From Osmia lignaria lignaria (Eukaryota; Arthropoda; Insecta; Hymenoptera; Megachilidae): a DNA stretch of 64,000 nucleotides. The DNA is taken from contig NW_027478158.1 of NCBI RefSeq assembly GCF_051020975.1, positions 15,624,001 through 15,688,000 of the forward strand. Reading direction: 5' to 3'. This document shows positions 49,937-62,172 of the stretch, piece after piece; the first letter of the stretch is position 1, and the number at the start of each line of letters is the position of its first letter. The notes beneath the pieces are model-generated. The model saw only the letters and a program-made list of their open reading frames with translations. It was not told where the DNA came from and did no database searches. The position numbers and the translations under genes were made by a program.

Positions 49937-52190
49937 TTGCAGATATATCTCAAGGGAAGGGGCCTGACGGACATGTTTCGAGATATTTCTTCTTCTTGTT
50001 GTTCTTCTTCTGCACAGCTAAGCTGAAAGTGGCATTTACAGCTCGCAATAGTGCAAAGTTATCACAAAGAAAGGGGCCACGGTGTTTCTGTATCTCTATT
50101 ATGTTGGTGCGGCTTCGGAACTTTTAAATATCTCGATACATCTCGAAAACTACGCTTCTGATCAAAAAATATCATAGAACATAAATTGTAGGAAACTTAA
50201 TTCTCTACAAAAAAGGTCTCTTAACATTTTGCCATAGCTCTCTTCGTTTCCGAGATATTTGCAGATTTATCTCAAGGGAAGGGGCCTGACGGACATATTT
50301 CGAGATATTTCTTCTTCTTGTTGTTCTTCTTCTGCACAGCTAAGCTGGAAGTGGCATTTGCAGCTCCCAATAGTGCAGAGTTATCTCAAAGAAAGGGGCC
50401 ACGGTGTTTCTGTATCTCTATTATGTTGGTGCGGCTTCGGAACTTTTAAATATCTTGATATATCTCGAGAACTACGCATCTGATCAAAAAATATCATAGA
50501 ACATAAAAAGTAGGAAACTTAATTCTCTACAAAAAAGGTCTCTTAACATTTTGCCATAGCTCGCTTCGTTTCCGAGATATTTGCAGGTTTATCTCAAGGG
50601 AAGGGGCCTAACGGACATATTTCGAGATATTTCTTCTTCTTGTTGTTCTTCTTCTGCACAGCTAAGCTGAAAGTGGCATTTACAGCTCGCAATAGTGCAA
50701 AGTTATCACAAAGAAAGGGGCCACGGTGTTTCTGTATCTCTATTATGTTGGTGCGGCTTCGGAACTTTTAAATATCTCGATACATCTCGAAAACTACGCT
50801 TCTGATCAAAAAATATCATAGAACATAAATTGTAGGAAACTTAATTCTCTACAAAAAAGGTCTCTTAACATTTTGCCATAGCTCTCTTCGTTTCCGAGAT
50901 ATTTGCAGATTTATCTCAAGGGAAGGGGCCTGACGGACATATTTCGAGATATTTCTTCTTCTTGTTGTTCTTCTTCTGCACAGCTAAGCTGGAAGTGACA
51001 TTTGCAGCTCCCAATAGTGCAGAGTTATCTCAAAGAAAGGGGCCACGGTGTTTCTGTATCTCTATTATGTTGGTGCGGCTTCGGAACTTTTAAATATCTT
51101 GATATATCTCGAGAACTACGCATCTGATCAAAAAATATCATAGAACATAAAAAGTAGGAAACTTAATTCTCTACAAAAAAGGTCTCTTAACATTTTGCCA
51201 TAGCTCGCTTCGTTTCCGAGATATTTGCAGGTTTATCTCAAGGGAAGGGGCCTAACGGACATATTTCGAGATATTTCTTCTTCTCGTTGTTCTTCTTCTG
51301 CACAGCTAAGCTGGAAGTGGCATTTGCGGCTCGCACTAGTGCAGAGTTATCCCAAAGAAAGGGGCCACGGTGTTTCTGTATCTCTATTATGTTGGTGCGG
51401 CTTCGGAACTTTTAAATATCTCGATATATCTCGAGAACTACGCATCTGATCAAAAAATATCATAGAACATAAAAAGTAGGAAACTTAATTCTCTACAAAA
51501 AAGGTCTCTTAACATTTTGCCATAGCTCGCTTCGTTTCCGAGATATTTGCAGATTTATCTCAAGGGAAGGGGCCTGACGGACATATTTCGAGATATTTCT
51601 TCTTCTTGTTGTTCTTCTTCTGCACAGCTAAGCTGGAAGTGGCATTTGCAGCTCGCAATAGTGCAGAGTTATCTCAAAGAAGGGGGCCACGGTGTTTCTG
51701 TATCTCTATTATGTTGGTGCGGCTTCGGAACTTTTAAATATCTTGATATATCTCGAGAACTACGCATCTGATCAAAAAATATCATAGAACATAAAAAGTA
51801 GGAAACTTAATTCTCTACAGAAAAGGTCTCTTAACATTTTGCCATAGCTCTCTTCGTTTCCGAGATATTTGCAGATTTATCTCAAGGGAAGGGGCCTGAC
51901 GGACATATTTCGAGATATTTCTTCTTCTTGTTGTTCTTCTTCTGCACAGCTAAGCTGGAAGTGGCATTTGCAGCTCGCAATGGTGCAGAGTTATCTCAAA
52001 GAAAGGGGCCACGGTGTTTCTGTATCTCTATTATGTTGGTGCGGCTTCGGAACTTTTAAATATCTCGATATATCTCGAAAACTACGCTTCTGATCAAAAA
52101 ATATCATAGAACATAAATTGTAGGAAACATAATTCTCTACAAAAAAGGTCTCTTAACATTTTGCCATAGCTCGCTTCGTTTCCGAGATAT
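49937..52190 (+). repeat. 7-monomer block, copy 1 (types A-B-CA-B-C-E-M)
   Basis: Seven monomers recur in the same order at 58631-60884, offset 8694 bp (27 monomers). Type A has gctgaaagtggcatttac, gtgcaaagttatcac and gatacatctcg. B has gcagctcccaatag. C has gcaggtttatctc with cctaacgg and tatcccaaag; here C also has ttcttctcgttg. E has agaagggggcc. M has cgcaatggtgcag. CA is a chimera of C and A. Private change: gaagtgacatttgc in monomer 50903. Confidence 0.9.
50581..50902 (+). repeat. Chimeric monomer C/A
   Basis: The first part is type C (gcaggtttatctc, cctaacggac). From aagctgaaagtggc onward it is type A (catttacagctcg, gtgcaaagttatcac, gatacatctcg). The switch lies between about 50615 and 50665, within the shared tract around the pyrimidine repeat. 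The same chimera occurs at 59275, 60885 and 63783. Confidence 0.9.
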
Positions 52191-53156
52191 TTGCAGATTT
52201 ATCTCAAGGGAAGGGGCATGACGGACATATTTCGAGATATTTCTTCTTCTTGTTGTTCTTCTTCTGCACAGCTAAGGTGGAAGTGGCATTTGCGGCTCGC
52301 ACTAGTGCAGAGTTATCTCAAAGAAAGGGGCCACGGTGTTTCTGTATCTCTATTATGTTGGTGCGGCTTCGGAACTTTTAAATATCTCGATATATCTCGA
52401 AAACTACGCTTCTGATCAAAAAATATCATAGAACATAAATTGTAGGAAACATAATTCTCTACAAAAAAGGTCTCTTAACATTTTGCCATAGCTCGCTTCG
52501 TTTCCGAGATATTTGCAGATATATCTCAAGGGAAGGGGCCTGACGGACATATTTCGAGATATTTCTTCTTCTTGTTGTTCTTCTTCTGCACAGCTAAGCT
52601 GAAAGTGGCATTTACAGCTCGCAATAGTGCAAAGTTATCACAAAGAAAGGGGCCACGGTGTTTCTGTATCTCTATTATGTTGGTGCGGCTTCGGAACTTT
52701 TAAATATCTCGATACATCTCGAAAACTACGCTTCTGATCAAAAAATATCATAGAACATAAATTGTAGGAAACTTAATTCTCTACAAAAAAGGTCTCTTAA
52801 CATTTTGCCATAGCTCTCTTTGTTTCCGAGATATTTGCAGATTTATCTCAAGGGAAGGGGCCTGACGGACATATTTCGAGATATTTCTTCTTCTTGTTGT
52901 TCTTCTTCTGCACAGCTAAGCTGGAAGTGGCATTTGCAGCTCCCAATAGTGCAGAGTTATCTCAAAGAAAGGGGCCACGGTGTTTCTGTATCTCTATTAT
53001 GTTGGTGCGGCTTCGGAACTTTTAAATATCTTGATATATCTCGAGAACTACGCATCTGATCAAAAAATATCATAGAACATAAAAAGTAGGAAACTTAATT
53101 CTCTACAAAAAAGGTCTCTTAACATTTTGCCATAGCTCGCTTCGTTTCCGAGATAT
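52191..53156 (+). repeat. 3-monomer segment, copy 1 (R-A-B)
   Basis: Monomers 52191 (ggggcatgacgg with cagctaaggtgg), 52513 (type A) and 52835 (type B) recur at 54123-55088, offset 1932 bp. The cagctaaggtgg or gagctaaggtgg variant is limited to monomers 52191, 54123 and 55411. Confidence 0.87.
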
Positions 53157-53800
53157 TTGCAGGTTTATCTCAAGGGAAGGGGCCTAACGGACATATTTCG
53201 AGATATTTCTTCTTCTTGTTGTTCTTCTTCTGCACAGCTAAGCTGGAAGTGGCATTTGCGGCTCGCACTAGTGCAGAGTTATCCCAAAGAAAGGGGCCAC
53301 GGTGTTTCTGTATCTCTATTATGTTGGTGCGGCTTCGGAACTTTTAAATATCTCGATATATCTCGAAAACTACGCTTCTGATCAAAAAATATCATAGAAC
53401 ATAAATTGTAGGAAACATAATTCTCTACAAAAAAGTTCTCTTAACATTTTGCCATAGCTCGCTTCGTTTCCGAGATATTTGCAGATATATCTCAAGGGAA
53501 GGGGCCTGACGGACATATTTCGAGATATTTCTTCTTCTTGTTGTTCTTCTTCTGCACAGCTAACCTGGAAGTGGCATTTGCAGCTCGCAATAGTGCAGAG
53601 TTATCTCAAAGAAAGGGGCCACGGTGTTTCTGTATCTCTATTATGTTGGTGCGGCTTCGGAACTTTTAAATATCTTGATATATCTCGAGAACTACGCATC
53701 TGATCAAAAAATATCATAGAACATAAAAAGTAGGAAACTTAATTCTCTACAAAAAAGGTCTCTTAACATTTTGCCATAGCTCGCTTCGTTTCCGAGATAT
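52513..53800 (+). repeat. A-B-C-D 4-monomer higher-order repeat, first copy
   Basis: Monomers 52513 (A), 52835 (B), 53157 (C) and 53479 (D, cagctaacctgg). The C monomer ends in type II form followed by ctacaaaaaagttctc. That junction is otherwise found only in the two copies at 56055-58630. B is entered through the private ctctctttgtttcc. Confidence 0.91.
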
Positions 53801-56054
53801 TTGCAGATATATCTCAAGGGAAGGGGCCTGACGGACATATTTCGAGATATTTCTTCTTCTTGTTGTTCTTCTTCTGCACAGCTAAGCTGGAAGTGGCATT
53901 TGCAGCTCGCAATAGTGCAGAGTTATCTCAAAGAAAGGGGCCACGGTGTTTCTGTATCTCTATTATGTTGGTGCGGCTTCGGAACTTTTAAATATCTCGA
54001 TATATCTCGAAAACTACGCTTCTGATCAAAAAATATCATAGAACATAAATTGTAGGAGACATAATTCTCTACAAAAAAGGTCTCTTAACATTTTGCCATA
54101 GCTCGCTTCGTTTCCGAGATATTTGCAGATTTATCTCAAGGGAAGGGGCATGACGGACATATTTCGAGATATTTCTTCTTCTTGTTGTTCTTCTTCTGCA
54201 GAGCTAAGGTGGAAGTGGCATTTGCGGCTCGCACTAGTGCAGAGTTATCTCAAAGAAAGGGGCCACGGTGTTTCTGTATCTCTATTATGTTGGTGCGGCT
54301 TCAGAACTTTTAAATATCTCGATATATCTCGAAAACTACGCTTCTGATCAAAAAATATCATAGAACATAAATTGTAGGAAACATAATTCTCTACAAAAAA
54401 GGTCTCTTAACATTTTGCCATAGCTCGCTTCGTTTCCGAGATATTTGCAGATATATCTCAAGGGAAGGGGCCTGACGGACATATTTCGAGATATTTCTTC
54501 TTCTTGTTGTTCTTCTTCTGCACAGCTAAGCTGAAAGTGGCATTTACAGCTCGCAATAGTGCAAAGTTATCACAAAGAAAGGGGCCACGGTGTTTCTGTA
54601 TCTCTATTATGTTGGTGCGGCTTCGGAACTTTTAAATATCTCGATACATCTCGAAAACTACGCTTCTGATCAAAAAATATCATAGAACATAAATTGTAGG
54701 AAACTTAATTCTCTACAAAAAAGGTCTCTTAACATTTTGCCATAGCTCTCTTCGTTTCCGAGATATTTGCAGATTTATCTCAAGGGAAGGGGCCTGACGG
54801 ACATATTTCGAGATATTTCTTCTTCTTGTTGTTCTCCTTCTGCACAGCTAAGCTGGAAGTGGCATTTGCAGCTCCCAATAGTGCAGAGTTATCTCAAAGA
54901 AAGGGGCCACGGTGTTTCTGTATCTCTATTATGTTGGTGCGGCTTCGGAACTTTTAAATATCTTGATATATCTCGAGAACTACGCATCTGATCAAATAAT
55001 ATCATAGAACATAAAAAGTAGGAAACTTAATTCTCTACAAAAAAGGTCTCTTAACATTTTGCCATAGCTCGCTTCGTTTCCGAGATATTTGCAGATATAT
55101 CTCAAGGGAAGGGGCCTGACGGACATATTTCGAGATATTTCTTCTTCTTGTTGTTCTTCTTCTGCACAGCTAAGCTGGAAGTGGCATTTGCAGCTCGCAA
55201 TAGTGCAGAGTTATCTCAAAGAAGGGGGCCACGGTGTTTCTGTATCTCTATTATGTTGGTGCGGCTTCGGAACTTTTAAATATCTTGATATATCTCGAGA
55301 ACTACGCATCTGATCAAAAAATATCATAGAACATAAAAAGTAGGAAACTTAATTCTCTACAAAAAAGGTCTCTTAACATTTTGCCATAGCTCGCTTGGTT
55401 TCCGAGATATTTGCAGATTTATCTCAAGGGAAGGGGCATGACGGACATATTTCGAGATATTTCTTCTTCTTGTTGTTCTTCTTCTGCACAGCTAAGGTGG
55501 AAGTGGCATTTGCGGCTCGCACTAGTGCAGAGTTATCTCAAAGAAAGGGGCCACGGTGTTTCTGTATCTCTATTATGTTGGTGCGGCTTCGGAACTTTTA
55601 AATATCTCGATATATCTCGAAAACTACGCTTCTGATCAAAAAATATCATAGAACATAAATTGTAGGAAACATAATTCTCTACAAAAAAGGTCTCTTAACA
55701 TTTTGCCCTAGCTCGCTTCGTTTCCGAGATATTTGCAGATATATCTCAAGGGAAGGGGCCTGACGGACATATTTCGAGATATTTCTTATTCTTGTTGTTC
55801 TTCTTCTGCACAGCTAAGCTGAAAGTGGCATTTACAGCTCGCACTAGTGCAGAGTTATCTCAAAGAAAGGGGCCACGGTGTTTCTGTATCTCTATTATGT
55901 TGGTGCGGCTTCGGAGCTTTTAAATATCTCGATATATCTCGAAAACTACGCTTCTGATCAAAAAATATCATAGAACATAAATTGTAGGAAACATAATTCT
56001 CTACAAAAAAGGTCTCTTAACATTTTGCCATAGCTCGCTTCGTTTCCGAGATAT
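53801..56054 (+). repeat. Seven monomers between A-B-C-D copies
   Basis: Monomers 53801, 54123, 54445 (A), 54767 (B, with ttctccttctgc), 55089 (E), 55411 (cgcttggtttcc ahead, cagctaaggtgg) and 55733. The segment 54123-55088 repeats 52191-53156. Only satellite sequence is present. Confidence 0.87.
55733..56054 (+). repeat. Chimeric monomer, type A left part with a cactagtgc right part
   Basis: It has gctgaaagtggcatttac like type A, but then cgcactagtgcagag, tatctcaaag and gatatatctcg like the common type. It also has ttcttattcttg and cttcggagctttt, and is entered through ttgccctagctcg. The switch is near 55835. This is a second, independent intra-monomer recombinant. Confidence 0.86.
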
Positions 56055-57342
56055 TTGCAGATATATCTCAAGGGAAGGGGCCTGACGGACATATTTCGAG
56101 ATATTTCTTCTTCTTGTTGTTCTTCTTCTGCACAGCTAAGCTGAAAGTGGCATTTACAGCTCGCAATAGTGCAAAGTTATCACAAAGAAAGGGGCCACGG
56201 TGTTTCTGTATCTCTATTATGTTGGTGCGGCTTCGGAACTTTTAAATATCTCGATACATCTCGAAAACTACGCTTCTGATCAAAAAATATCATAGAACAT
56301 AAATTGTAGGAAACTTAATTCTCTACAAAAAAGGTCTCTTAACATTTTGCCATAGCTCTCTTCGTTTCCGAGATATTTGCAGATTTATCTCAAGGGAAGG
56401 GGCCTGACGGACATATTTCGAGATATTTCTTCTTCTTGTTGTTCTTCTTCTGCACAGCTAAGCTGGAAGTGGCATTTGCAGCTCCCAATAGTGCAGAGTT
56501 ATCTCAAAGAAAGGGGCCACGGTGTTTCTGTATCTCTATTATGTTGGTGCGGCTTCGGAACTTTTAAATATCTTGATATATCTCGAGAACTACGCATCTG
56601 ATCAAAAAATATCATAGAACATAAAAAGTAGGAAACTTAATTCTCTACAAAAAAGGTCTCTTAACATTTTGCCATAGCTCGCTTCGTTTCCGAGATATTT
56701 GCAGGTTTATCTCAAGGGAAGGGGCCTAACGGACATATTTCGAGATATTTCTTCTTCTTGTTGTTCTTCTTCTGCACAGCTAAGCTGGAAGTGGCATTTG
56801 CGGCTCGCACTAGTGCAGAGTTATCCCAAAGAAAGGGGCCACGGTGTTTCTGTATCTCTATTATGTTGGTGCGGCTTCGGAACTTTTAAATATCTCGATA
56901 TATCTCGAAAACTACGCTTCTGATCAAAAAATATCATAGAACATAAATTGTAGGAAACATAATTCTCTACAAAAAAGTTCTCTTAACATTTTGCCATAGC
57001 TCGCTTCGTTTCCGAGATATTTGCAGATATATCTCAAGGGAAGGGGCCTGACGGACATATTTCGAGATATTTCTTCTTCTTGTTGTTCTTCTTCTGCACA
57101 GCTAACCTGGAAGTGGCATTTGCAGCTCGCAATAGTGCAGAGTTATCTCAAAGAAAGGGGCCACGGTGTTTCTGTATCTCTATTATGTTGGTGCGGCTTC
57201 GGAACTTTTAAATATCTTGATATATCTCGAGAACTACGCATCTGATCAAAAAATATCATAGAACATAAAAAGTAGGAAACTTAATTCTCTACAAAAACGG
57301 TCTCTTAACATTTTGCCATAGCTCGCTTCGTTTCCGAGATAT
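56055..57342 (+). repeat. A-B-C-D higher-order repeat, second copy
   Basis: Monomers 56055, 56377, 56699 and 57021 (1288 bp), the exact order of 52513-53800, followed in tandem by 57343-58630. The D tail has ctacaaaaacggtctc, shared with the third copy. Confidence 0.92.
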
Positions 57343-58630
57343 TTGCAGATATATCTCAAGGGAAGGGGCCTGACGGACATATTTCGAGATATTTCTTCTT
57401 CTTGTTGTTCTTCTTCTGCACAGCTAAGCTGAAAGTGGCATTTACAGCTCGCAATAGTGCAAAGTTATCACAAAGAAAGGGGCCACGGTGTTTCTGTATC
57501 TCTATTATGTTGGTGCGGCTTCGGAACTTTTAAATATCTCGATACATCTCGAAAACTACGCTTCTGATCAAAAAATATCATAGAACATAAATTGTAGGAA
57601 ACTTAATTCTCTACAAAAAAGGTCTCTTAACATTTTGCCATAGCTCTCTTCGTTTCCGAGATATTTGCAGATTTATCTCAAGGGAAGGGGCCTGACGGAC
57701 ATATTTCGAGATATTTCTTCTTCTTGTTGTTCTTCTTCTGCACAGCTAAGCTGGAAGTGGCATTTGCAGCTCCCAATAGTGCAGAGTTATCTCAAAGAAA
57801 GGGGCCACGGTGTTTCTGTATCTCTATTATGTTGGTGCGGCTTCGGAACTTTTAAATATCTTGATATATCTCGAGAACTACGCATCTGATCAAAAAATAT
57901 CATAGAACATAAAAAGTAGGAAACTTAATTCTCTACAAAAAAGGTCTCTTAACATTTTGCCATAGCTCGCTTCGTTTCCGAGATATTTGCAGGTTTATCT
58001 CAAGGGAAGGGGCCTAACGGACATATTTCGAGATATTTCTTCTTCTTGTTGTTCTTCTTCTGCACAGCTAAGCTGGAAGTGGCATTTGCGGCTCGCACTA
58101 GTGCAGAGTTATCCCAAAGAAAGGGGCCACGGTGTTTCTGTATCTCTATTATGTTGGTGCGGCTTCGGAACTTTTAAATATCTCGATATATCTCGAAAAC
58201 TACGCTTCTGATCAAAAAATATCATAGAACATAAATTGTAGGAAACATAATTCTCTACAAAAAAGTTCTCTTAACATTTTGCCATAGCTCGCTTCGTTTC
58301 CGAGATATTTGCAGATATATCTCAAGGGAAGGGGCCTGACGGACATATTTCGAGATATTTCTTCTTCTTGTTGTTCTTCTTCTGCACAGCTAACCTGGAA
58401 GTGGCATTTGCAGCTCGCAATAGTGCAGAGTTATCTCAAAGAAAGGGGCCACGGTGTTTCTGTATCTCTATTATGTTGGTGCGGCTTCGGAACTTTTAAA
58501 TATCTTGATATATCTCGAGAACTACGCATCTGATCAAAAAATATCATAGAACATAAAAAGTAGGAAACTTAATTCTCTACAAAAACGGTCTCTTAACATT
58601 TTGCCATAGCTCGCTTCGTTTCCGAGATAT
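57343..58630 (+). repeat. A-B-C-D higher-order repeat, third copy
   Basis: Monomers 57343, 57665, 57987 and 58309. It appears nearly or fully identical to 56055-57342 by eye, so the tandem step is recent. Another A-B pair (58631, 58953) follows before the pattern switches to CA-B-C-E-M. Confidence 0.92.
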
Positions 58631-60884
58631 TTGCAGATATATCTCAAGGGAAGGGGCCTGACGGACATATTTCGAGATATTTCTTCTTCTTGTTGTTCTT
58701 CTTCTGCACAGCTAAGCTGAAAGTGGCATTTACAGCTCGCAATAGTGCAAAGTTATCACAAAGAAAGGGGCCACGGTGTTTCTGTATCTCTATTATGTTG
58801 GTGCGGCTTCGGAACTTTTAAATATCTCGATACATCTCGAAAACTACGCTTCTGATCAAAAAATATCATAGAACATAAATTGTAGGAAACTTAATTCTCT
58901 ACAAAAAAGGTCTCTTAACATTTTGCCATAGCTCTCTTCGTTTCCGAGATATTTGCAGATTTATCTCAAGGGAAGGGGCCTGACGGACATATTTCGAGAT
59001 ATTTCTTCTTCTTGTTGTTCTTCTTCTGCACAGCTAAGCTGGAAGTGGCATTTGCAGCTCCCAATAGTGCAGAGTTATCTCAAAGAAAGGGGCCACGGTG
59101 TTTCTGTATCTCTATTATGTTGGTGCGGCTTCGGAACTTTTAAATATCTTGATATATCTCGAGAACTACGCACCTGATCAAAAAATATCATAGAACATAA
59201 AAAGTAGGAAACTTAATTCTCTACAAAAAAGGTCTCTTAACATTTTGCCATAGCTCGCTTCGTTTCCGAGATATTTGCAGGTTTATCTCAAGGGAAGGGG
59301 CCTAACGGACATATTTCGAGATATTTCTTCTTCTTGTTGTTCTTCTTCTGCACAGCTAAGCTGAAAGTGGCATTTACAGCTCGCAATAGTGCAAAGTTAT
59401 CACAAAGAAAGGGGCCACGGTGTTTCTGTATCTCTATTATGTTGGTGCGGCTTCGGAACTTTTAAATATCTCGATACATCTCGAAAACTACGCTTCTGAT
59501 CAAAAAATATCATAGAACATAAATTGTAGGAAACTTAATTCTCTACAAAAAAGGTCTCTTAACATTTTGCCATAGCTCTCTTCGTTTCCGAGATATTTGC
59601 AGATTTATCTCAAGGGAAGGGGCCTGACGGACATATTTCGAGATATTTCTTCTTCTTGTTGTTCTTCTTCTGCACAGCTAAGCTGGAAGTGGCATTTGCA
59701 GCTCCCAATAGTGCAGAGTTATCTCAAAGAAAGGGGCCACGGTGTTTCTGTATCTCTATTATGTTGGTGCGGCTTCGGAACTTTTAAATATCTTGATATA
59801 TCTCGAGAACTACGCATCTGATCAAAAAATATCATAGAACATAAAAAGTAGGAAACTTAATTCTCTACAAAAAAGGTCTCTTAACATTTTGCCATAGCTC
59901 GCTTCGTTTCCGAGATATTTGCAGGTTTATCTCAAGGGAAGGGGCCTAACGGACATATTTCGAGATATTTCTTCTTCTCGTTGTTCTTCTTCTGCACAGC
60001 TAAGCTGGAAGTGGCATTTGCGGCTCGCACTAGTGCAGAGTTATCCCAAAGAAAGGGGCCACGGTGTTTCTGTATCTCTATTATGTTGGTGCGGCTTCGG
60101 AACTTTTAAATATCTCGATATATCTCGAGAACTACGCATCTGATCAAAAAATATCATAGAACATAAAAAGTAGGAAACTTAATTCTCTACAAAAAAGGTC
60201 TCTTAACATTTTGCCATAGCTCGCTTCGTTTCCGAGATATTTGCAGATTTATCTCAAGGGAAGGGGCCTGACGGACATATTTCGAGATATTTCTTCTTCT
60301 TGTTGTTCTTCTTCTGCACAGCTAAGCTGGAAGTGGCATTTGCAGCTCGCAATAGTGCAGAGTTATCTCAAAGAAGGGGGCCACGGTGTTTCTGTATCTC
60401 TATTATGTTGGTGCGGCTTCGGAACTTTTAAATATCTTGATATATCTCGAGAACTACGCATCTGATCAAAAAATATCATAGAACATAAAAAGTAGGAAAC
60501 TTAATTCTCTACAGAAAAGGTCTCTTAACATTTTGCCATAGCTCTCTTCGTTTCCGAGATATTTGCAGATTTATCTCAAGGGAAGGGGCCTGACGGACAT
60601 ATTTCGAGATATTTCTTCTTCTTGTTGTTCTTCTTCTGCACAGCTAAGCTGGAAGTTGCATTTGCAGCTCGCAATGGTGCAGAGTTATCTCAAAGAAAGG
60701 GGCCACGGTGTTTCTGTATCTCTATTATGTTGGTGCGGCTTCGGAACTTTTAAATATCTCGATATATCTCGAAAACTACGCTTCTGATCAAAAAATATCA
60801 GAGAACATAAAAAGTAGGAAACTTAATTCTCTACAAAAAAGGTCTCTTAACATTTTGCCATAGCTCGCTTCGTTTCCGAGATAT
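58631..60884 (+). repeat. 7-monomer block, copy 2 (A-B-CA-B-C-E-M)
   Basis: Counterpart of 49937-52190 at an offset of 27 monomers. Private changes: ctacgcacctgatc in monomer 58953, and gaagttgcatttgc with atatcagagaac in monomer 60563. The last two are shared with monomer 63461. Confidence 0.9.
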
Positions 60885-62172
60885 TTGCAGGTTTATCTCA
60901 AGGGAAGGGGCCTAACGGACATATTTCGAGATATTTCTTCTTCTTGTTGTTCTTCTTCTGCACAGCTAAGCTGAAAGTGGCATTTACAGCTCGCAATAGT
61001 GCAAAGTTATCACAAAGAAAGGGGCCACGGTGTTTCTGTATCTCTATTATGTTGGTGCGGCTTCGGAACTTTTAAATATCTCGATACATCTCGAAAACTA
61101 CGCTTCTGATCAAAAAATATCATAGAACATAAATTGTAGGAAACTTAATTCTCTACAAAAAAGGTCTCTTAACATTTTGCCATAGCTCTCTTCGTTTCCG
61201 AGATATTTGCAGATTTATCTCAAGGGAAGGGGCCTGACGGACATATTTCGAGATATTTCTTCTTCTTGTTGTTCTTCTTCTGCACAGCTAAGCTGGAAGT
61301 GGCATTTGCAGCTCCCAATAGTGCAGAGTTATCTCAAAGAAAGGGGCCACGGTGTTTCTGTATCTCTATTATGTTGGTGCGGCTTCGGAACTTTTAAATA
61401 TCTTGATATATCTCGAGAACTACGCATCTGATCAAAAAATATCATAGAACATAAAAAGTAGGAAACTTAATTCTCTACAAAAAAGGTCTCTTAACATTTT
61501 GCCATAGCTCGCTTCGTTTCCGAGATATTTGCAGGTTTATCTCAAGGGAAGGGGCCTAACGGACATATTTCGAGATATTTCTTCTTCTCGTTGTTCTTCT
61601 TCTGCACAGCTAAGCTGGAAGTGGCATTTGCGGCTCGCACTAGTGCAGAGTTATCCCAAAGAAAGGGGCCACGGTGTTTCTGTATCTCTATTATGTTGGT
61701 GCGGCTTCGGAACTTTTAAATATCTCGATATATCTCGAGAACTACGCATCTGATCAAAAAATATCATAGAACATAAAAAGTAGGAAACTTAATTCTCTAC
61801 AAAAAAGGTCTCTTAACATTTTGCCATAGCTCGCTTCGTTTCCGAGATATTTGCAGATTTATCTCAAGGGAAGGGGCCTGACGGACATATTTCGAGATAT
61901 TTCTTCTTCTTGTTGTTCTTCTTCTGCACAGCTAAGCTGGAAGTGGCATTTGCAGCTCGCAATAGTGCAGAGTTATCTCAAAGAAGGGGGCCACGGTGTT
62001 TCTGTATCTCTATTATGTTGGTGCGGCTTCGGAACTTTTAAATATCTTGATATATCTCGAGAACTACGCATCTGATCAAAAAATATCATAGAACATAAAA
62101 AGTAGGAAACATAATTCTCTACAAAAAAGGTCTCTTAACATTTTGCCATAGCTCGCTTCGTTTCCGAGATAT
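60885..62172 (+). repeat. CA-B-C-E 4-monomer repeat
   Basis: Monomers 60885 (CA chimera), 61207 (B), 61529 (C, ttcttctcgttg) and 61851 (E). It is the CA-B-C-E-M unit of 59275-60884 without its M monomer, so the period has dropped from five to four. Confidence 0.91.
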
